Positions 1-11,921 of a stretch of 64,000 nt of DNA are shown here, piece by piece. The DNA is from Collybiopsis luxurians FD-317 M1 (Eukaryota; Basidiomycota; Agaricomycetes; Agaricales; Omphalotaceae), in contig KN834779.1 in assembly GCA_000827265.1 (NCBI GenBank), forward strand, positions 436,969 through 500,968, read 5' to 3'. The notes below the pieces were generated by a model. It did no database searches, was not told where the DNA came from, and was given only the letters and a program-made list of their open reading frames with translations. Position 1 is the first letter of the stretch; each line of letters begins with the position of its first letter. Position numbers and translations under genes: made by a program.

Positions 1-69
1 TCTCGCGACGATGACAATGACGTTTGATTTTTTGCGAATGACTCGCGCTGAGAGCCTCAGGCCTCAAAT

Positions 70-336
70 CTAAGACTTTGAAAGCGGAGCAATGAGACCA
101 CTAAGCAAGGGATCAATTACCATTCGAAGCAGAGGATTCCTGTAGGTCGACGTAGCTCGTGTTCGACTTTGAGAAGGACAATGTAACTTGGGACAGTGGC
201 AATCCCGAATGACAGGAAAAAACGATTCATTGAGCGAAAACGTTTCCATCCATAAGTAAAGAGTGATAATCATTAGAGATTTAGTTTTCATTTTGACGGT
301 ACCAAGTCGTGCTAAGTAGTGCTTGGAACGCGCCAT
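70..336 (-). CDS. possible 5' part of a divergent gene, unrecognised
   Basis: An 88-codon open frame starts with ATG 50 bp upstream of cwf18 and runs away from it. The first dozen residues (MARSKHYLARLG) are followed by GTACCG, which could be a splice donor, so the rest of the frame may be intron or shadow. I recognise no family. The placement, with two start codons facing each other across a short gap, is the main reason to keep it. It could equally be a chance frame within the cwf18 promoter. Confidence 0.25.
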   Translation of the reverse strand: MARSKHYLARLGTVKMKTKSLMIITLYLWMETFSLNESFFPVIRDCHCPKLHCPSQSRTRATSTYRNPLLRMVIDPLLSGLIAPLSKS

Positions 337-385
337 GAATGGAATCGTGTGAAATCAAAATGATCATTCCTCCGCTTCCGAGTCC

Positions 386-1069
386 ATGTCCCTCGTAGAG
401 ACTTCCGAGGCGCGAAAAGCGCGATTACTAGCTTTGAAAGCTAGAAAGGAATCCAGGTCCGTGTTCTATCCCCCCCCCTCTCATCATCCCCCAATTATCA
501 TCATCGTCACTCACCATCAACTCAACCAGCAACGGCGCAGGACTCATCAAGAACCGAAACTTTGACCCCGAGTCACGAACACTCAAAAAACATGCTGCAG
601 CTAACGATGATGTGGAGATGGTGGATACGGTAGAGAAGAACATTGAGGGGTTGGCGGAGGAGGTTATTCAGGAGGATGAGGAGAAGAGGGCTGAGGAATT
701 GGTGTGTTTATCTCATCCTCTCGTCCTTGTTTTCCCCTAGTTAATGACCACGGCTTTGGCTTGGATCTTTGGAACTGATCACAGAACGTATTCAACATTG
801 CCCCGAAAAGACCCAACTGGGATTTAAAACGGGAGACGGATAAGAAACTGGCAAAGTTGGAAAGGAGGACGCAGGAGGCTATTCATACGCTTATTCGTAC
901 GTGTACAGGGCTTTTGGCTTGCAGTGCTATGTACACTTGGTTGACTGGCTGAGTGTTTCCAGGTCAAAGACTGGCGGCGCAGAAAGGAGACTCGGACGAT
1001 ATTGTTGGAGCTATGAAGGCGCAGGAACGAGCGGACAAGGATGAAGAAGATGGGTCTGATGAGGAGTGA
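386..1069 (+). CDS. cwf18: pre-mRNA splicing factor Cwf18 (CCDC12 family)
   Basis: Predicted nuclear component of the Prp19/NTC-associated spliceosome. The 153-residue model joins 386-456, 530-701, 785-896 and 963-1069, and every junction keeps frame. Family features are a basic N-terminus (EARKARLLALKARKE), the RNFDPESRTLKK block, an acidic middle, and the signature IAPKRPNWDLKRE followed by a KLxKLERRTQEAI helix. Length matches human CCDC12 (about 165). The C-terminus is acidic (KDEEDGSDEE). It ends 137 bp before the next gene on the same strand. The ATG chosen gives the standard short N-terminus. The assignment rests on motif recall, not on a search. Confidence 0.9.
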
Positions 1070-1206
1070 AGTACTGTATTCCAGCTCAGAGTCCAATTGG
1101 TTGTACACTGTAGAGTACTTTGTATCGACGGGTGATTCCGCCGCCCCGCGCGTACGTCCGGATGTCCGAAATCACAGAAACCACAAGTTGACTCGCAACC
1201 ACCACG

Positions 1207-1671
1207 ATGCACCCATCCCTCCGAATCCTAGCAGACCGAGTTCACACTCCTCTCATCCGTTTCTTGGGTAAACGGAGCTGGCCTTCTAGTATGTATCCAA
1301 TAAATTTCCCCCATTTCCAACACCTAGACCGATTACCAACGTCGCCTGCCTCCTACTAACTCTCTGAACCCTCAGACCCAGAAACACCCCACGCCCATCC
1401 CTTCGCTCCATCTGAATACCAGAGTAAAAACTATGCCAAGTTTTCCAGCTCTTCGTCATCCTCGTCACCCTTGAATAACAAAAGCGCCAACGACAACGGG
1501 AATACATTCCAAGAATTCTGGGATGCTCCAGAGAGATTTTGGAAGCCTAGAGTGCATGAGCTTGAGGAGGCTGAGATTGACGCGATATTGGTGTGTATTT
1601 CCTCCTACCCAAGGGACTGACTGATGCTAATACGTGTATTACAGAGCGGTGGTGCTTCCTTACGATCATAA
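1207..1671 (+). CDS. KGD4: 2-oxoglutarate dehydrogenase subunit Kgd4/Ymr31 (MRPS36 family)
   Basis: Small mitochondrial protein that tethers the E3 subunit to the 2-oxoglutarate dehydrogenase core. Exons 1207-1288, 1376-1590 and 1645-1671 give 107 residues. Diagnostic parts are the N-terminal LIRFLGKRSWP segment (yeast has IKFVGTRHP), a His-Pro-rich stretch (HAHPFAP), and the C-terminal ELEEAEIDAILSGGAS, which matches the conserved ELxxIxSGGA tail. The last exon is only 27 nt. A serine run separates the two conserved ends. The donor GTATGT of intron 1 is near-consensus. Confidence 0.85.
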
Positions 1672-1783
1672 TCATACTAGAGCATATACATATTTATTTT
1701 TCTTATCGTTCTTCATGTGCTTCGCCGAATTACATTGAAGTTGTACAGAAAGAAAAAGAGCAAAAATCTATGTACAACAGTTC

Positions 1784-2922
1784 CTAATCCTTCTCGGCAT
1801 ACGCCAACAAATATTTTTCAATCTCCGCCTCGTCCATCGTCCTCCACAATCCCTGCGTTTTGACGTCCTCCTCCTCGCTCGTCGACACGATACCGATTTC
1901 GATTTCTGAGGGCTTGTAGTCAACTCCGTGGACTGTTGCCATTGCCTCAATGGCCATCTTTGGGGGGTTGATTAATAGGATGTTTTGGGAAACGCAGTGT
2001 AAACGTAGACGTACCTCGATGACTTCAGCCCGCCCAAGGTTCTTCCCCGCAGCAACAGGATCATTCGCTCCTCGTCCATTATCAAGCTTCTTCCATTTTT
2101 TCTCCAAATGATTCATCGCCTCTTGTTGTTTCTGTCCAGCGGCCGTTGCGTGAAAGCCGACAAAGTACCCTGCGGGATCGAGTTTGAAGCATTGAGGGCC
2201 GAATTCAGAGTCGATCCCGATGAGGATCATGGCTGGGGTATTATTAGGATTCATTAAGTATAGCATGTTGAGTAAGTATAGTGGATTGTGGGGACTCACT
2301 GATACCGAAAGGTCTCATACCCGCGCGCTGGGTGTAGACTTGGTTGATGTTGGCCATGCGTCTGGCGAGTTGGTCCGGGGTGATTTCGTACCCATATTTG
2401 TAGCGATGGTCGGCGGCTTCGCTTCTTGCTCGGGATATTTGTTGACGGGCGTCGGCTGTTACGCGTTAGATCAGGTTGAGACTGAGGACAGAGAGAGATA
2501 CCTATGAGACCGGTCATCACACATCCTATCGTAGGGGTGATACTGAATAAGTGGGTTACTGTGGATGCATCGAGGAGTTTATCCTAAAAAGCACTGGGAT
2601 TAGTGCAAGATGTAAGAGTAGGATGAATGGGCGTACGGGGACTTTGCGCTGCGTGATGACGACTGAAGTGTCTTTGCCTCGAACGGCGACAGAGGTGTGT
2701 CCTGAGCCTGAGATGGCTTTGAATGCGTATTCTGTTTTCGGGGGAGATCGTATAAGATGAGAAAGTCTGTTTATTCTTTTACGAATCGAATGGGAAACGC
2801 ACCGACTTGGTACAAGCGACCTTCTGGTGAGAATACGGTGAGATATCTAAGGAGTAGATTTGTGAGGATTTGCGAGATAAAGAGGACTGTTTGATTCACC
2901 TATCGTATGAGGTTCTGGACAT
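1784..2922 (-). CDS. SCL1: 20S proteasome subunit alpha-1 (PSMA6/Scl1)
   Basis: Alpha-ring subunit of the 20S core particle. Seven exons (2900-2922, 2803-2846, 2637-2731, 2502-2583, 2300-2455, 2015-2232, 1784-1957) give 263 residues. The N-terminal [20 protein letters not shown] is the proteasome alpha signature. [35 protein letters not shown] and [18 protein letters not shown] identify the alpha-1 type. Introns are 46-71 nt except the 57-nt last one, which has a length divisible by three and no stop, so retention would insert 19 residues without breaking frame. The gene diverges from a duplicated RPC1 promoter segment at about 2980. Confidence 0.95.
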
Positions 2923-2979
2923 GGTGGTGGTGGATGGGATGCAGAGTAGAATTGAATTTCTTTTGGACGCGTAAGACGC

Positions 2980-4020
2980 ACCGGGGCGGACGCGTGACGG
3001 AGTGATGGCTCATTCAGTGACTCAATTCGTCCGACAGCGACTTGATTGACTTTGGCTTCAGCTTCGAGCATCCATGTACTTGTTATAGCAGCGCAAAATG
3101 AAAGAATCACTCTCTCATCAGGCTCCAAAAGTCATGTCAGTATCAACTTTTCTCTCGCTGCATTCGATCTACTCAACCGATTTTTTTACGGCAAAAAACT
3201 CCAGTTCGGTCTATTGATATTGAATATTGAACCCCCAAGACACCGTCAAATATTCAGAACTCGAATAACCCATCGCGATCTGTACACTGACCAAAGGCTT
3301 CCCGTAAAACATGGTGTCCTAGATCGTCGTTTGGTCAGTTTTTTTTTAAAAACCCAATCTACCATCCAACTCTGACCCGCGCGACGGTGATCATGTATAT
3401 ATAGGGAACGACAGATAAAAACGCCTTTCGCGAGACCTGCGGTCAATCCAATGTCGATTGTGTCGGTCATCACGCCTACATCAAGCTCTGCGTACCCGTT
3501 TTTCATGTTGGGTACTTCAAACATACAATTTCGATTCTTCAGTGTATATGTAAAGTACGTCTCTTCCCTCTCCTTCACCTCATCCACATTCATATAAATA
3601 AAATAAAAAAACAGACATGTGCACGCGTCCTCCTCGAAGAACCCGACCGCCGAACCTTCATCAAACGCTTCCGCCGCCCCAACCTCTACTGCCCCTGCTG
3701 CTCCGCCACCAACGGCGCCGTGAAAAAGGCCGGAGAACTTCAGATTCTCCATCGGTATCAATGACGTTATACCCGGAATGGAAAAAAGAAGGCCTGGCCG
3801 ATGCTGCGTACAGTGAATGCGATGATTTGATTTTCAAAGCGCAGCAGAATGAACTTGTGAAGTCTTCAGGGTCCCTTTGAGCGGGTCCGTATTTACGTCG
3901 ATTCACTAAACGTATCTTTCGAAGGACCATCACAAAATACCGCTGTTCATTTCCGAATGAGATCTTTGTCCTCATCATCGAACATCTCGCCGATGACTTG
4001 CCCTCGCTCAAGAATATATC
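2980..4020 (+). pseudogene. scrambled RPC1 5' copy fused to an F-box fragment
   Basis: From about 2980 to 3860 the sequence tracks the intact RPC1 gene downstream (about 6093-6866, then 8722-8846). The copy keeps the promoter segment and the first coding exons, lacks 60 nt inside exon 4, then skips about 1.85 kb to an internal exon. At about 3862 it switches to the N-terminal part of an F-box gene (compare 44,020-44,170) and stops at about 4020. The acceptor of intron 1 is lost, a 13-bp insertion follows, and a one-base deletion creates an in-frame TAA near 3263. It cannot encode a polymerase subunit. Confidence 0.88.
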
Positions 4021-4145
4021 GTGTCCTCCTAATCTAAACGAAATGGAAATTTAAAAAGTATAGAAATAGATAACAAAACTTATTATGCGATGGCCAGACA
4101 AGCCTGCATCAGCAGATGAGCCAGAGCCGTGGCACATACTTGTAC

Positions 4146-4277
4146 GTGTTGAAACTATTCACTTCCGTGTTGAAACTATTCACTTCCGTGTTGAAACTAT
4201 TCACTTCCGTGTCGAAACTATTCACTTCCGTGTCGAAACTATTCACTTCCGTGTCGAAACTATTCACTTCCGTGTCA
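4146..4277 (+). repeat. 21-bp minisatellite, six full copies
   Basis: Six contiguous 21-bp units plus a partial seventh. The first three begin GTGTTGAAAC and the last three GTGTCGAAAC; all end ATTCACTTCC. There are no spacers. The unit length is a multiple of three, so one frame reads as repeated VETIHFR, but no surrounding coding signal supports a protein. Confidence 0.95.
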
Positions 4278-4320
4278 TAGCAAAGCTGTTTCAAATTCAA
4301 GCATCTAGTGGGCGTTAACG

Positions 4321-4889
4321 TAGAAGGTTGAATAGGAAGCGAAGAGGGCGCAAGAACAGGTGAAAATTGTTAAGGAGCTGGTAGATGAACTATTCAAGTT
4401 GACACCGGAGTGGGAAAAGCCAAGGATGGAGGCTATGTGGGTGTGTTAGGCCTAAAGCAGTCCCCTTTAAGAGGTTGTCGGCTAAAGCACCGTACCTATT
4501 CTCAGTCTCGAGTGACAGTTTCCACGCAAAACGTTGCAAAACTGTCCTTCTCTATTAACATAACCCAATAGAAAGGCTAACTCGAACTCATCATATCCAT
4601 CTTGCGACATCTGTATCCATCCTGCAACACCTGTATCCATCCTCCAGGACCTGTATCCATCCTCCAACACCTGTATCAATCCAGATCCCCATTGGGATTG
4701 ATGCATGTGTGGCATACAGTCAACTCTGGGGGTACTGACCAAAATAAAAAAAAATAATCCAACGAAGGCATTTCAAGATCAATCGCGCACCGCATATCGA
4801 CTGCCGATGGTTCAATAATTCCATCGATGACTGTGGACGGGTGATCCATTTACAAATTATAAAAGGAATCGCCTGTTCTCTTACTTCAT
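4321..4889. other. intergenic with an imperfect 20-bp repeat
   Basis: Four to five imperfect 20-bp units (CTGTATCCATCCTGCAACAC type) lie at about 4591-4690. Just after the minisatellite (4351-4450) a short plus-strand frame reads AQEQVKIVKELVDELFKL and stops at TAG; it may be the tail of a lost gene, but I do not recognise it. Nothing else is seen before the zinc-finger gene. Confidence 0.5.
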
Positions 4890-5980
4890 ATGCCCGCTCA
4901 AGACTTCATGCAAAACAGTAGTTTCGATTCAGACGAGTTTCCTTGGTCTTGGTATTCGAGCCTATTTCCCCAGTCTTCTGGAAGCCTCTCACTCGGGGGT
5001 AATGGCGAGGATTCGTTGACGACCGCGAGTCCGCCAACCGATATGTAAGTCCATGTCAAGTATGTTCTAGGTTCAACTATAGTTGACCATGCTGGTAGAA
5101 GTAACAATGGCATTGAGCCCATGATCGTCCGAGTGGTTGGAAACGACCTTGATGAGGAACATTCTGCTAGTGAGACTTTGTAAGGTATCCATCTTCAAAA
5201 CAAAAATTAGCACTGACTCGAATCTCAATGCAAGCCAATTGGAAGACCCTCCTGCCTCGACCGCGTCTCCTGCCACTGCGTCACCCGCCTCAGACTTCAT
5301 GCAATTCAGTAGTTTCGATTCAGACAAGTTTCCTGGGTCTTGGGACCTATTTCTCCAGTCTCCTGGAAGCCTCTCACTTGGGGGCGATGGCAAAGATTTG
5401 TTGACAACCGCGAGTCCACCAGCCGACATGTAAGTCCATGTAAAGTATGCTCCAGGTTCAATTATAGTTGACCATGCTGGTAGAAGTAACAACGGCATTG
5501 AGTTCATGATCGTCCGGGTAGCTGGAAACGACCTTGACGAGGAACATTCTGCTAATGAGACTTTGTAAGGTATCCATTTTCAAAACAAAAATTAGTGCTG
5601 ACTCAAATCTCAATGCAAGCACATCGAAAGACCCTCCCGCCTCGATCGCGTCCATGGTGTATGTCTCACCCCTCTCGACATCATGTCTTATCCTGGTCGG
5701 CGGTAAGCCTTGTGGAGCGAGTTTGACTGAAGCCACCTCGACCTCGCATCTCAAGCAACATGGTCATCCGTGTGGTACAGATGGGAGATATAAGTGTCAG
5801 TGGTGTACTAAGGAAAGTTTTGCTCACCGCCAGCAACTCATCTATCATCTGCAATCACATCTTCATGACAGTGTAAGAGAGAAGTTTTTATGCGACGAGT
5901 GTACAAATCAATATTGGAGGAGGGATGCACTTGCAAAACATGTCGACAAAAAACACCCCAAAAAAAAACATCCTAATTGA
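4890..5980 (+). CDS. C2H2 zinc-finger protein with an internal exon-pair duplication
   Basis: Exons 4890-5044, 5099-5179, 5211-5429, 5484-5564 and 5596-5980 give 306 residues. Two C2H2 fingers sit at the C-terminus (about 246-267, CQWC...HLQSH; about 278-299, CDEC...HVDKKH), followed by a lysine-rich end, so it is a likely DNA-binding protein. The N-terminal 240 residues are two tandem copies of one module with the same intron positions: Phe/Ser-rich (SSFDSD, GSLSLGG), then SNNGIE.MIVRV.GNDLDEEHSA, then DSNLNAS....DPPAS. Exon 5 could hold one more intron from GTATGT at about 5656. The target is unknown. Confidence 0.75.
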
Positions 5981-6195
5981 TTACGGTTGATTTTCTTTTT
6001 TCTTGAATCTACATTAGTTTTATTAGTTTTAGAAAAGAAACTTTACGCCCCTATCTGTTTTTGGTAGTTCTCGGTAAAATCGGATTTTTTGACACCAGGG
6101 CGGACGCGTGACGGAGTGATGGCTCATTCAGTGAGTCAATTCGTCCGACAGCACTTCAGCTTCGAGTATCCATGTATTGCTTATAGTAGCACAAA

Positions 6196-9100
6196 ATGAA
6201 AGAATCAGTCTCTCATCAGGCTCCAAAAGTCATGTCAGTCTCAACTTTTCTCTCGCTGCATTCGATCTACTCAACTAACTTTCTACAGAAAAAAACTCCA
6301 GTTCAGTCTATTGAACCCCCAAGATACTGTCAAATATTCAGAACTCGAAATCACCCATCGCGATCTGTACACTGACCAAAGGCTTCCCGTAAAACATGGT
6401 GTCCTAGATCGTCGTTTGGTCAGTTTTTTCGACCCAATCTACCATCCAACTCTGACCCGCGCGACGGTGATCATGTATATATAGGGAACGACAGATAAAA
6501 ACGCCTTTTGCGAGACCTGCGGTCAATCCAATGTCGATTGTGTCGGTCATCAAGCCTACATCAAGCTCTGTGTACCCGTTTTTCATGTTGGGTACTTCAA
6601 ACATACAATTTCGATTCTTCAGTGTATATGTAAAGTACGTCCCTTCCCTCTCTATCACCTCATCCACATTCATATATAAAAAACAAACAGACATGCGCGC
6701 GCGTCCTCCTCGAAGAACCCGACCGCCGAACCTTCATCAAACGCTTCCGCCGCCCCAACCTCGAAAACATCCACCGCCAATCCCTCATCAAATCCGTCAA
6801 CACCGCCGCCCGCAAAGTCGTCTACTGCCCCTACTGCTCCGCCACCAACGGCGCCGTCAAAAAGGCCGGAGGCGCCCTCAAAATCGTGCACGACAAGTTT
6901 CGCGCAAAGAAGACCGCGGAGGAGATGGAGAGGTGGAAGGCGACATTTAAACCCGCGATTGAGGAGCAGAAAGAGTTGGCGGTGTATTTGAATAAGGCCG
7001 CGCAGGAGGATTTGAATCCGTTGAAGGTGTTGGATTTGTTTAAGAGGATTTCGGATGAGGTGAGGGGGTTAGTTCCCGTGCGTTTTACGGTATCTCATCG
7101 ATTTGAATAGGATTGTGAGCTCTTGGGTCTACAACCCCAATTCGGTCGACCGGAAGAGTTTATCTGGCAATACATCTCCGTTCCACCCGTCTGCATCCGC
7201 CCCTCCGTCGCCCAAGACGGCGCGTCCAACGAGGACGATCTCACCGTCAAACTCCAAGAAATCGTCTGGGGCAACGCCATCCTCAAACAAACCCTCCAAC
7301 GAGGCGTCCCCACCCCCACATTCATGGAACAATGGGACCTCCTCCAACTCTCCGTCGCCCTCTACATCAACTCTGAACTCCCCGGCGTCCCCTCCGTCAT
7401 GGGCGCCAAACCCATCCGCGGCTTCGTCCAAAGACTCAAAGGCAAACAAGGTCGTTTTCGCGGAAACCTTTCCGGTAAACGGGTGGACTTTTCAGGGCGG
7501 ACGGTTATTTCTCCTGATCCTAATTTGCGCATCGATGAAGTCGCGGTGCCGACGAGGGTGGCCAAGATTTTGACGTACCCTGAGAGGGTGACGGCGCATA
7601 ATATAGAGGGTTTGAGGAGGGCGGTGAGGAATGGGCCGGATGTGCATCCTGGCGCGAATTTTGTGTCGAGGGGGATGAATAAGAAGTTTTTGAAGTTTGG
7701 GAATCGAAAGTTGATTGCGGAGGGTTTGGCGATTGGCGATGTGGTGGAGAGGCATATTGTGGATGGGGATGTGGCGCTGTTTAATCGACAGCCGAGTTTG
7801 CATAAAGTGTGTTGGTTTTCTGACTGTCTCTGCTTGGGAGTCGTTCTTGAATCATATTATTTTAGCTCTCGATTATGTGTCATAGGGTGAGTTATTGTCT
7901 ATCGATACGAAATCGTGTGTTGATTTCTCTGTAGGTAAAAGTACGTCCTTGGAGAACGTTCCGCCTGAACGAATGTGTCTGTGGTCCATACAACGCCGAC
8001 TTTGACGGTGACGAGATGAATCTACGTACGTATCTCTAAACACCCAAAATCCCAATTCTATGCTCACGAATCGTACAGACATCCCTCAAACAGAAGAAGC
8101 GCGGACGGAAGCGCTCCAGCTCATGAACATCAAACACAACCTCGTCACCCCACGAAACGGCGAACCCGTCATCGCCGCCATCCAAGACTTCATCACCGCC
8201 TCCTACCTCCTCTCCCGTAAAGACCAATTCTTCGACCGCCGCCAATTCACCCAGATCTGCTGCTACCTCGCCGATGCCAACCTCCAAATTGACATCCCCC
8301 CTCCCACCATCCTCAAGCCTGTTCGTCTCTGGACCGGCAAACAAATCTTCAACGTCCTCATGCGTCCGAACAAACAGTGTAACATTATGGTGAACGTCGA
8401 GTCCAAGTGTCATCGGTGGGAAGAGGCGAAGAAGGAGCATTATCCGAAGAGGATGAGTCTGGCGAAGGATATGTCCCCGAATGATGGCTGGCTTGTGATT
8501 GTGAATAGCGAGGTGATGTGTGGGGTGATGGATAAGGCGATTGTGGGGAGTGGGAAGAAGAAGTCGATTTTTGGGGTGATTATGAGGGATTATGGGTCGG
8601 AGGAGGCAGCGGCGGCGATGAATCGGTTGGCAAAGTTGTGTGCGAGGTGGTTAGGTGTGTATTCTCTTCACTCGAGGCGAGACTCGATTCTGAACTGAAT
8701 GGGTTTTGCAAACAGCCAATTTTGGATTCTCCATCGGTATCAACGACGTTACACCCGGAATGGCGCTCTCGAAGCAAAAAGAAGGCCTGGTCGATGCCGC
8801 GTACAGCGAATGCGATGATTTGATTTTCAAAGCGCAGCGGAATGAACTTGTGAATAAGCCTGGGTGCGATCAGGAGCAGACGTTGGAGGCGGAGATTTCG
8901 TCCAAGCTTTCTAAAGTCCGTGAGCAGGTTGGACAGATTTGTATGAGCGAGCTGAGTCGATATAATGCTCCGCTCATCATGGCTACGTGTGGTTCCAAGG
9001 GTACGTCTGCGTCAAGCGATGTTGCAAGGAATTGATAATAACCCGCTATTTCAGGCTCCGTCATCAACGTCTCCCAAATGGTCGCCTGTGTCGGACAACA

Positions 9101-11520
9101 AATCATCGCGGGCCACCGTGTCCCAGACGGCTTCCAAGACCGCTCCCTCCCCCATTTCCGCAAATTCTCCAAAGAACCCCCATCCAAGGGATTCGTCCGA
9201 AACAGCTTCTACTCTGGTTTGGTCGCCACTGAATTCCTCTTCCACGCCATCTCTGGACGCGAGGGGTTGGTGGACACGGCGGTCAAGACGGCGGAGACGG
9301 GGTATATGCAGCGGAGGTTGATGAAGGCGTTGGAGGATTTGACGACGCAGTATGATCTTTCGGTGAGGAATTCGGTTGGGGGGGTGGTGCAGTTTAGGTA
9401 TGGGGATGATGGGTTGGATCCGGCGTGTTTGGAGGGGGACGCACAGCCGTTGGATCTTGAGAGGGCATGGCAGTTTGCTGCCGTGAGTAGTCGCCGTTGT
9501 CGTTTTTTTTTCGTCATTGACTAATGTGGGGGATGATCTAGGCAACGAATCGATCTGGTAAACCCTTGTTGCCGTTCCAGATTGTCAACCTTGTCGAGAA
9601 GGAGCTGAATTCGAGACGGTTCGCTGTAGAGTGCTCTTCGACGTTTATAGAGATGCTTAGAGATTTTATCATGGTTCATGCGGTGACCAAGCTGGCTAAT
9701 GCTCGTACGGAGCAAGGGATGTATGATGCTGTGGATGGCTCGGAAGAGTGGGATGAGGATACGGATCTTTCGTTTGGTGCTTCTGGTATGACGCTCAAAT
9801 GTTTTTGGAATGTGTGTGTGTGTTCACTTTGATTGGCAGATGCTGCAAAGCTTGCGGTGGATAACAAGATCAAAGTGACTGCAGCACGGGTAAAGACGTT
9901 TTTGGATCTCTGCTGGACGAAATACGTCAAAGCTCGAATCGAACCGGGTGACTTTTTTTTCTTTTTTTTCGCTGGTCAAAAAACCTGATACAACTCTTTT
10001 ACAAAAAGGATCCACTGTCGGAGCTGTCGGTGCTCAGTCGATTGGAGAGCCGGGAACGCAAATGACGCTCAAGACGTTCCACTTTGCCGGTGTCGCCTCT
10101 ATGAACGTCACTCTCGGTGTTCCGCGCATAAAGGAGATTATCAACGCGGCAAAAACGATCAGCACGCCTATCATCAGCTGTAAATTGGTCACGGCTGATA
10201 GTGAGGCATCCGCTCGGATCGTCAAGGGAAGATTGGAGAAGACGCTGTTGGGTGATGTGAGTAACATTTTTCAACTGTCTCGGTCTTCTGAGATGACGTC
10301 GGTGTTGGGGATTTTTGAATGGCTGATTATTCTTATGTTTTGTTTGTTCATCATAGATTGCGAGTGTTTTGGAGGAAGCTTGGGCTCCGGAGTATACTTA
10401 TATTGGTATATTGGTGGATGCGGATGCTATTAGGAAGCTCCAGTTAGAGTTGACGCTGGACGATATCAAGTGGGCGATTGTGGCAGCGAAAAAACTTAAG
10501 ATTAAGGGAGAGGTGCGTGGTCACTGTTTTTCTATGAGTCTTTTCTCACTTTCTTCTTTTTTTTTCTCCTAGTCAATCGCTGTCGTTCCAAAGAAGAACA
10601 GGCTTAGGATATATATTGATGGGGCGGACAAGTTTTATCGATTGCGCGAGCTCAAGCGGCACCTCAATGAGGTTGTGGTCAAGGTTAGTGGGATCGTTTC
10701 CTTATTCCGAGATCGGTGGTACCGAGTGTTTACCGTATGTCTAGGGAGTACCAACCATCCACCGAGCCGTGATCAACATCAAGGAAAAGGATGATTTCCG
10801 AGGCAAGAAAGGAGACAAGGAGCTCCTCGTCGAGGGATACGGTTTGCAAAAGTGTATGATTACCGAGGGTGCGTTCCAATGTCCCCCTCATGCCCTCGCG
10901 TGAATTGATGTCCTGTATCCTATTGTTCTTGCAGGTGTCATCGGTGAACTGACCACATCCAACCACGTCATCGAAGTCGCGCAAGTGTTGGGTATCGAGG
11001 CCGCTCGAAGGACGATTATCAATGAGATCCAGTATACCATGAAATCGCACGATATGAATATCGATCCTCGACATGTTATGTTGCTTGGAGATGTCATGAC
11101 GTACAAGGTAATTAACCAAAAGAAAAATTAAAAAAATTCATTTAGCTAATATTCCCCTCCCCGCTCTCCTTCCGCTTCCGCTTCCCGTGCACGTTCCCGT
11201 TGTGTAGGGCGAAGTCCTAGGCATCACCCGATTCGGAGTGGCCAAGATGAAAGACAGCGTGCTGATGCTCGCCTCGTTTGAAAAGACGACGGACCACCTG
11301 TTCGACGCGGCTGCGTACGGCAAGACGGACGATATTTCGGGGGTGTCGGAGAGTATTATCATGGGGAACGCTGCTGCTGGATGTGGGACTTCGATGTACG
11401 TGTTTTTTTTTCGTTGCGTTGCATTTCGGCGGGCGACTGACTGCTTCTAGGCCACATTTGATTTCCCCTGCGCCTTCGCTGAGTAAACCTAGGAAGTTGC
11501 TTTTCGAGGATGCACTGTGA
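6196..11520 (+). CDS. RPC1: DNA-directed RNA polymerase III largest subunit
   Basis: Catalytic subunit that makes tRNA, 5S rRNA and U6. Nineteen exons (6196-6233, 6289-6418, 6485-6634, 6691-7059, 7111-7806, 7866-7886, 7935-8025, 8079-8654, 8716-9000, 9055-9482, 9542-9785, 9840-9947, 10009-10256, 10357-10512, 10573-10683, 10745-10868, 10935-11107, 11208-11395, 11451-11520) give 1401 residues; yeast has 1460 and human 1390. The clamp zinc site CETCGQ...CVGH is at about 64-77. The Mg-binding [10 protein letters not shown] falls at 488-497 with all three Asp present. The bridge and trigger regions ([39 protein letters not shown]) are intact. Exon 6 is only 21 nt. A partial decayed copy lies upstream. 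Confidence 0.97.
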
Positions 11521-11921
11521 TCCTGGTGCTACGCACGGTGTGCGGTTCCTGTTTAGACTGGTCCAGTTCTTTTCCTTATTATCCTACTTATACAATTTAC
11601 AATTCTCGCTGTTGTATTTGTGTTCTTGAGCATTCATTCATTCATTCTTGTAACTCTTAGCGGCATATCCACATTGCACAAGTGTACCGAAATTACATGC
11701 ATGATTCATTTGGTTTGGGTGGAATAATAATAATATGATAGTCGAGAGCGAATACAACATACAACACAAAGTAAAACGTTGGACCATGACAGAGTCCGCG
11801 AATCGAGGGAGTGCGAGTATAAGCGAGAGCAAGGGAGAGAGTTACAGCCTTGAGGAGGCGGTGCCAGCATGCGGAAGCGAGAGCGAGAGCAATAAAAAAA
11901 AAAGCAGAGACACCAATCCAA

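Noticed and set aside
4146..4277. CRISPR-like array
   Set aside because: Units are contiguous with no spacers, and the genome is eukaryotic.
4085..4318. 77-codon frame with six VETIHFR repeats
   Set aside because: It is the minisatellite read in one frame. The opposite strand is equally open, and no start context, splice site or homolog supports it.
7129..7803. Long antisense frames opposite RPC1 exon 5
   Set aside because: They mirror the GC-rich codon bias of a proven exon on the other strand and have no motif.
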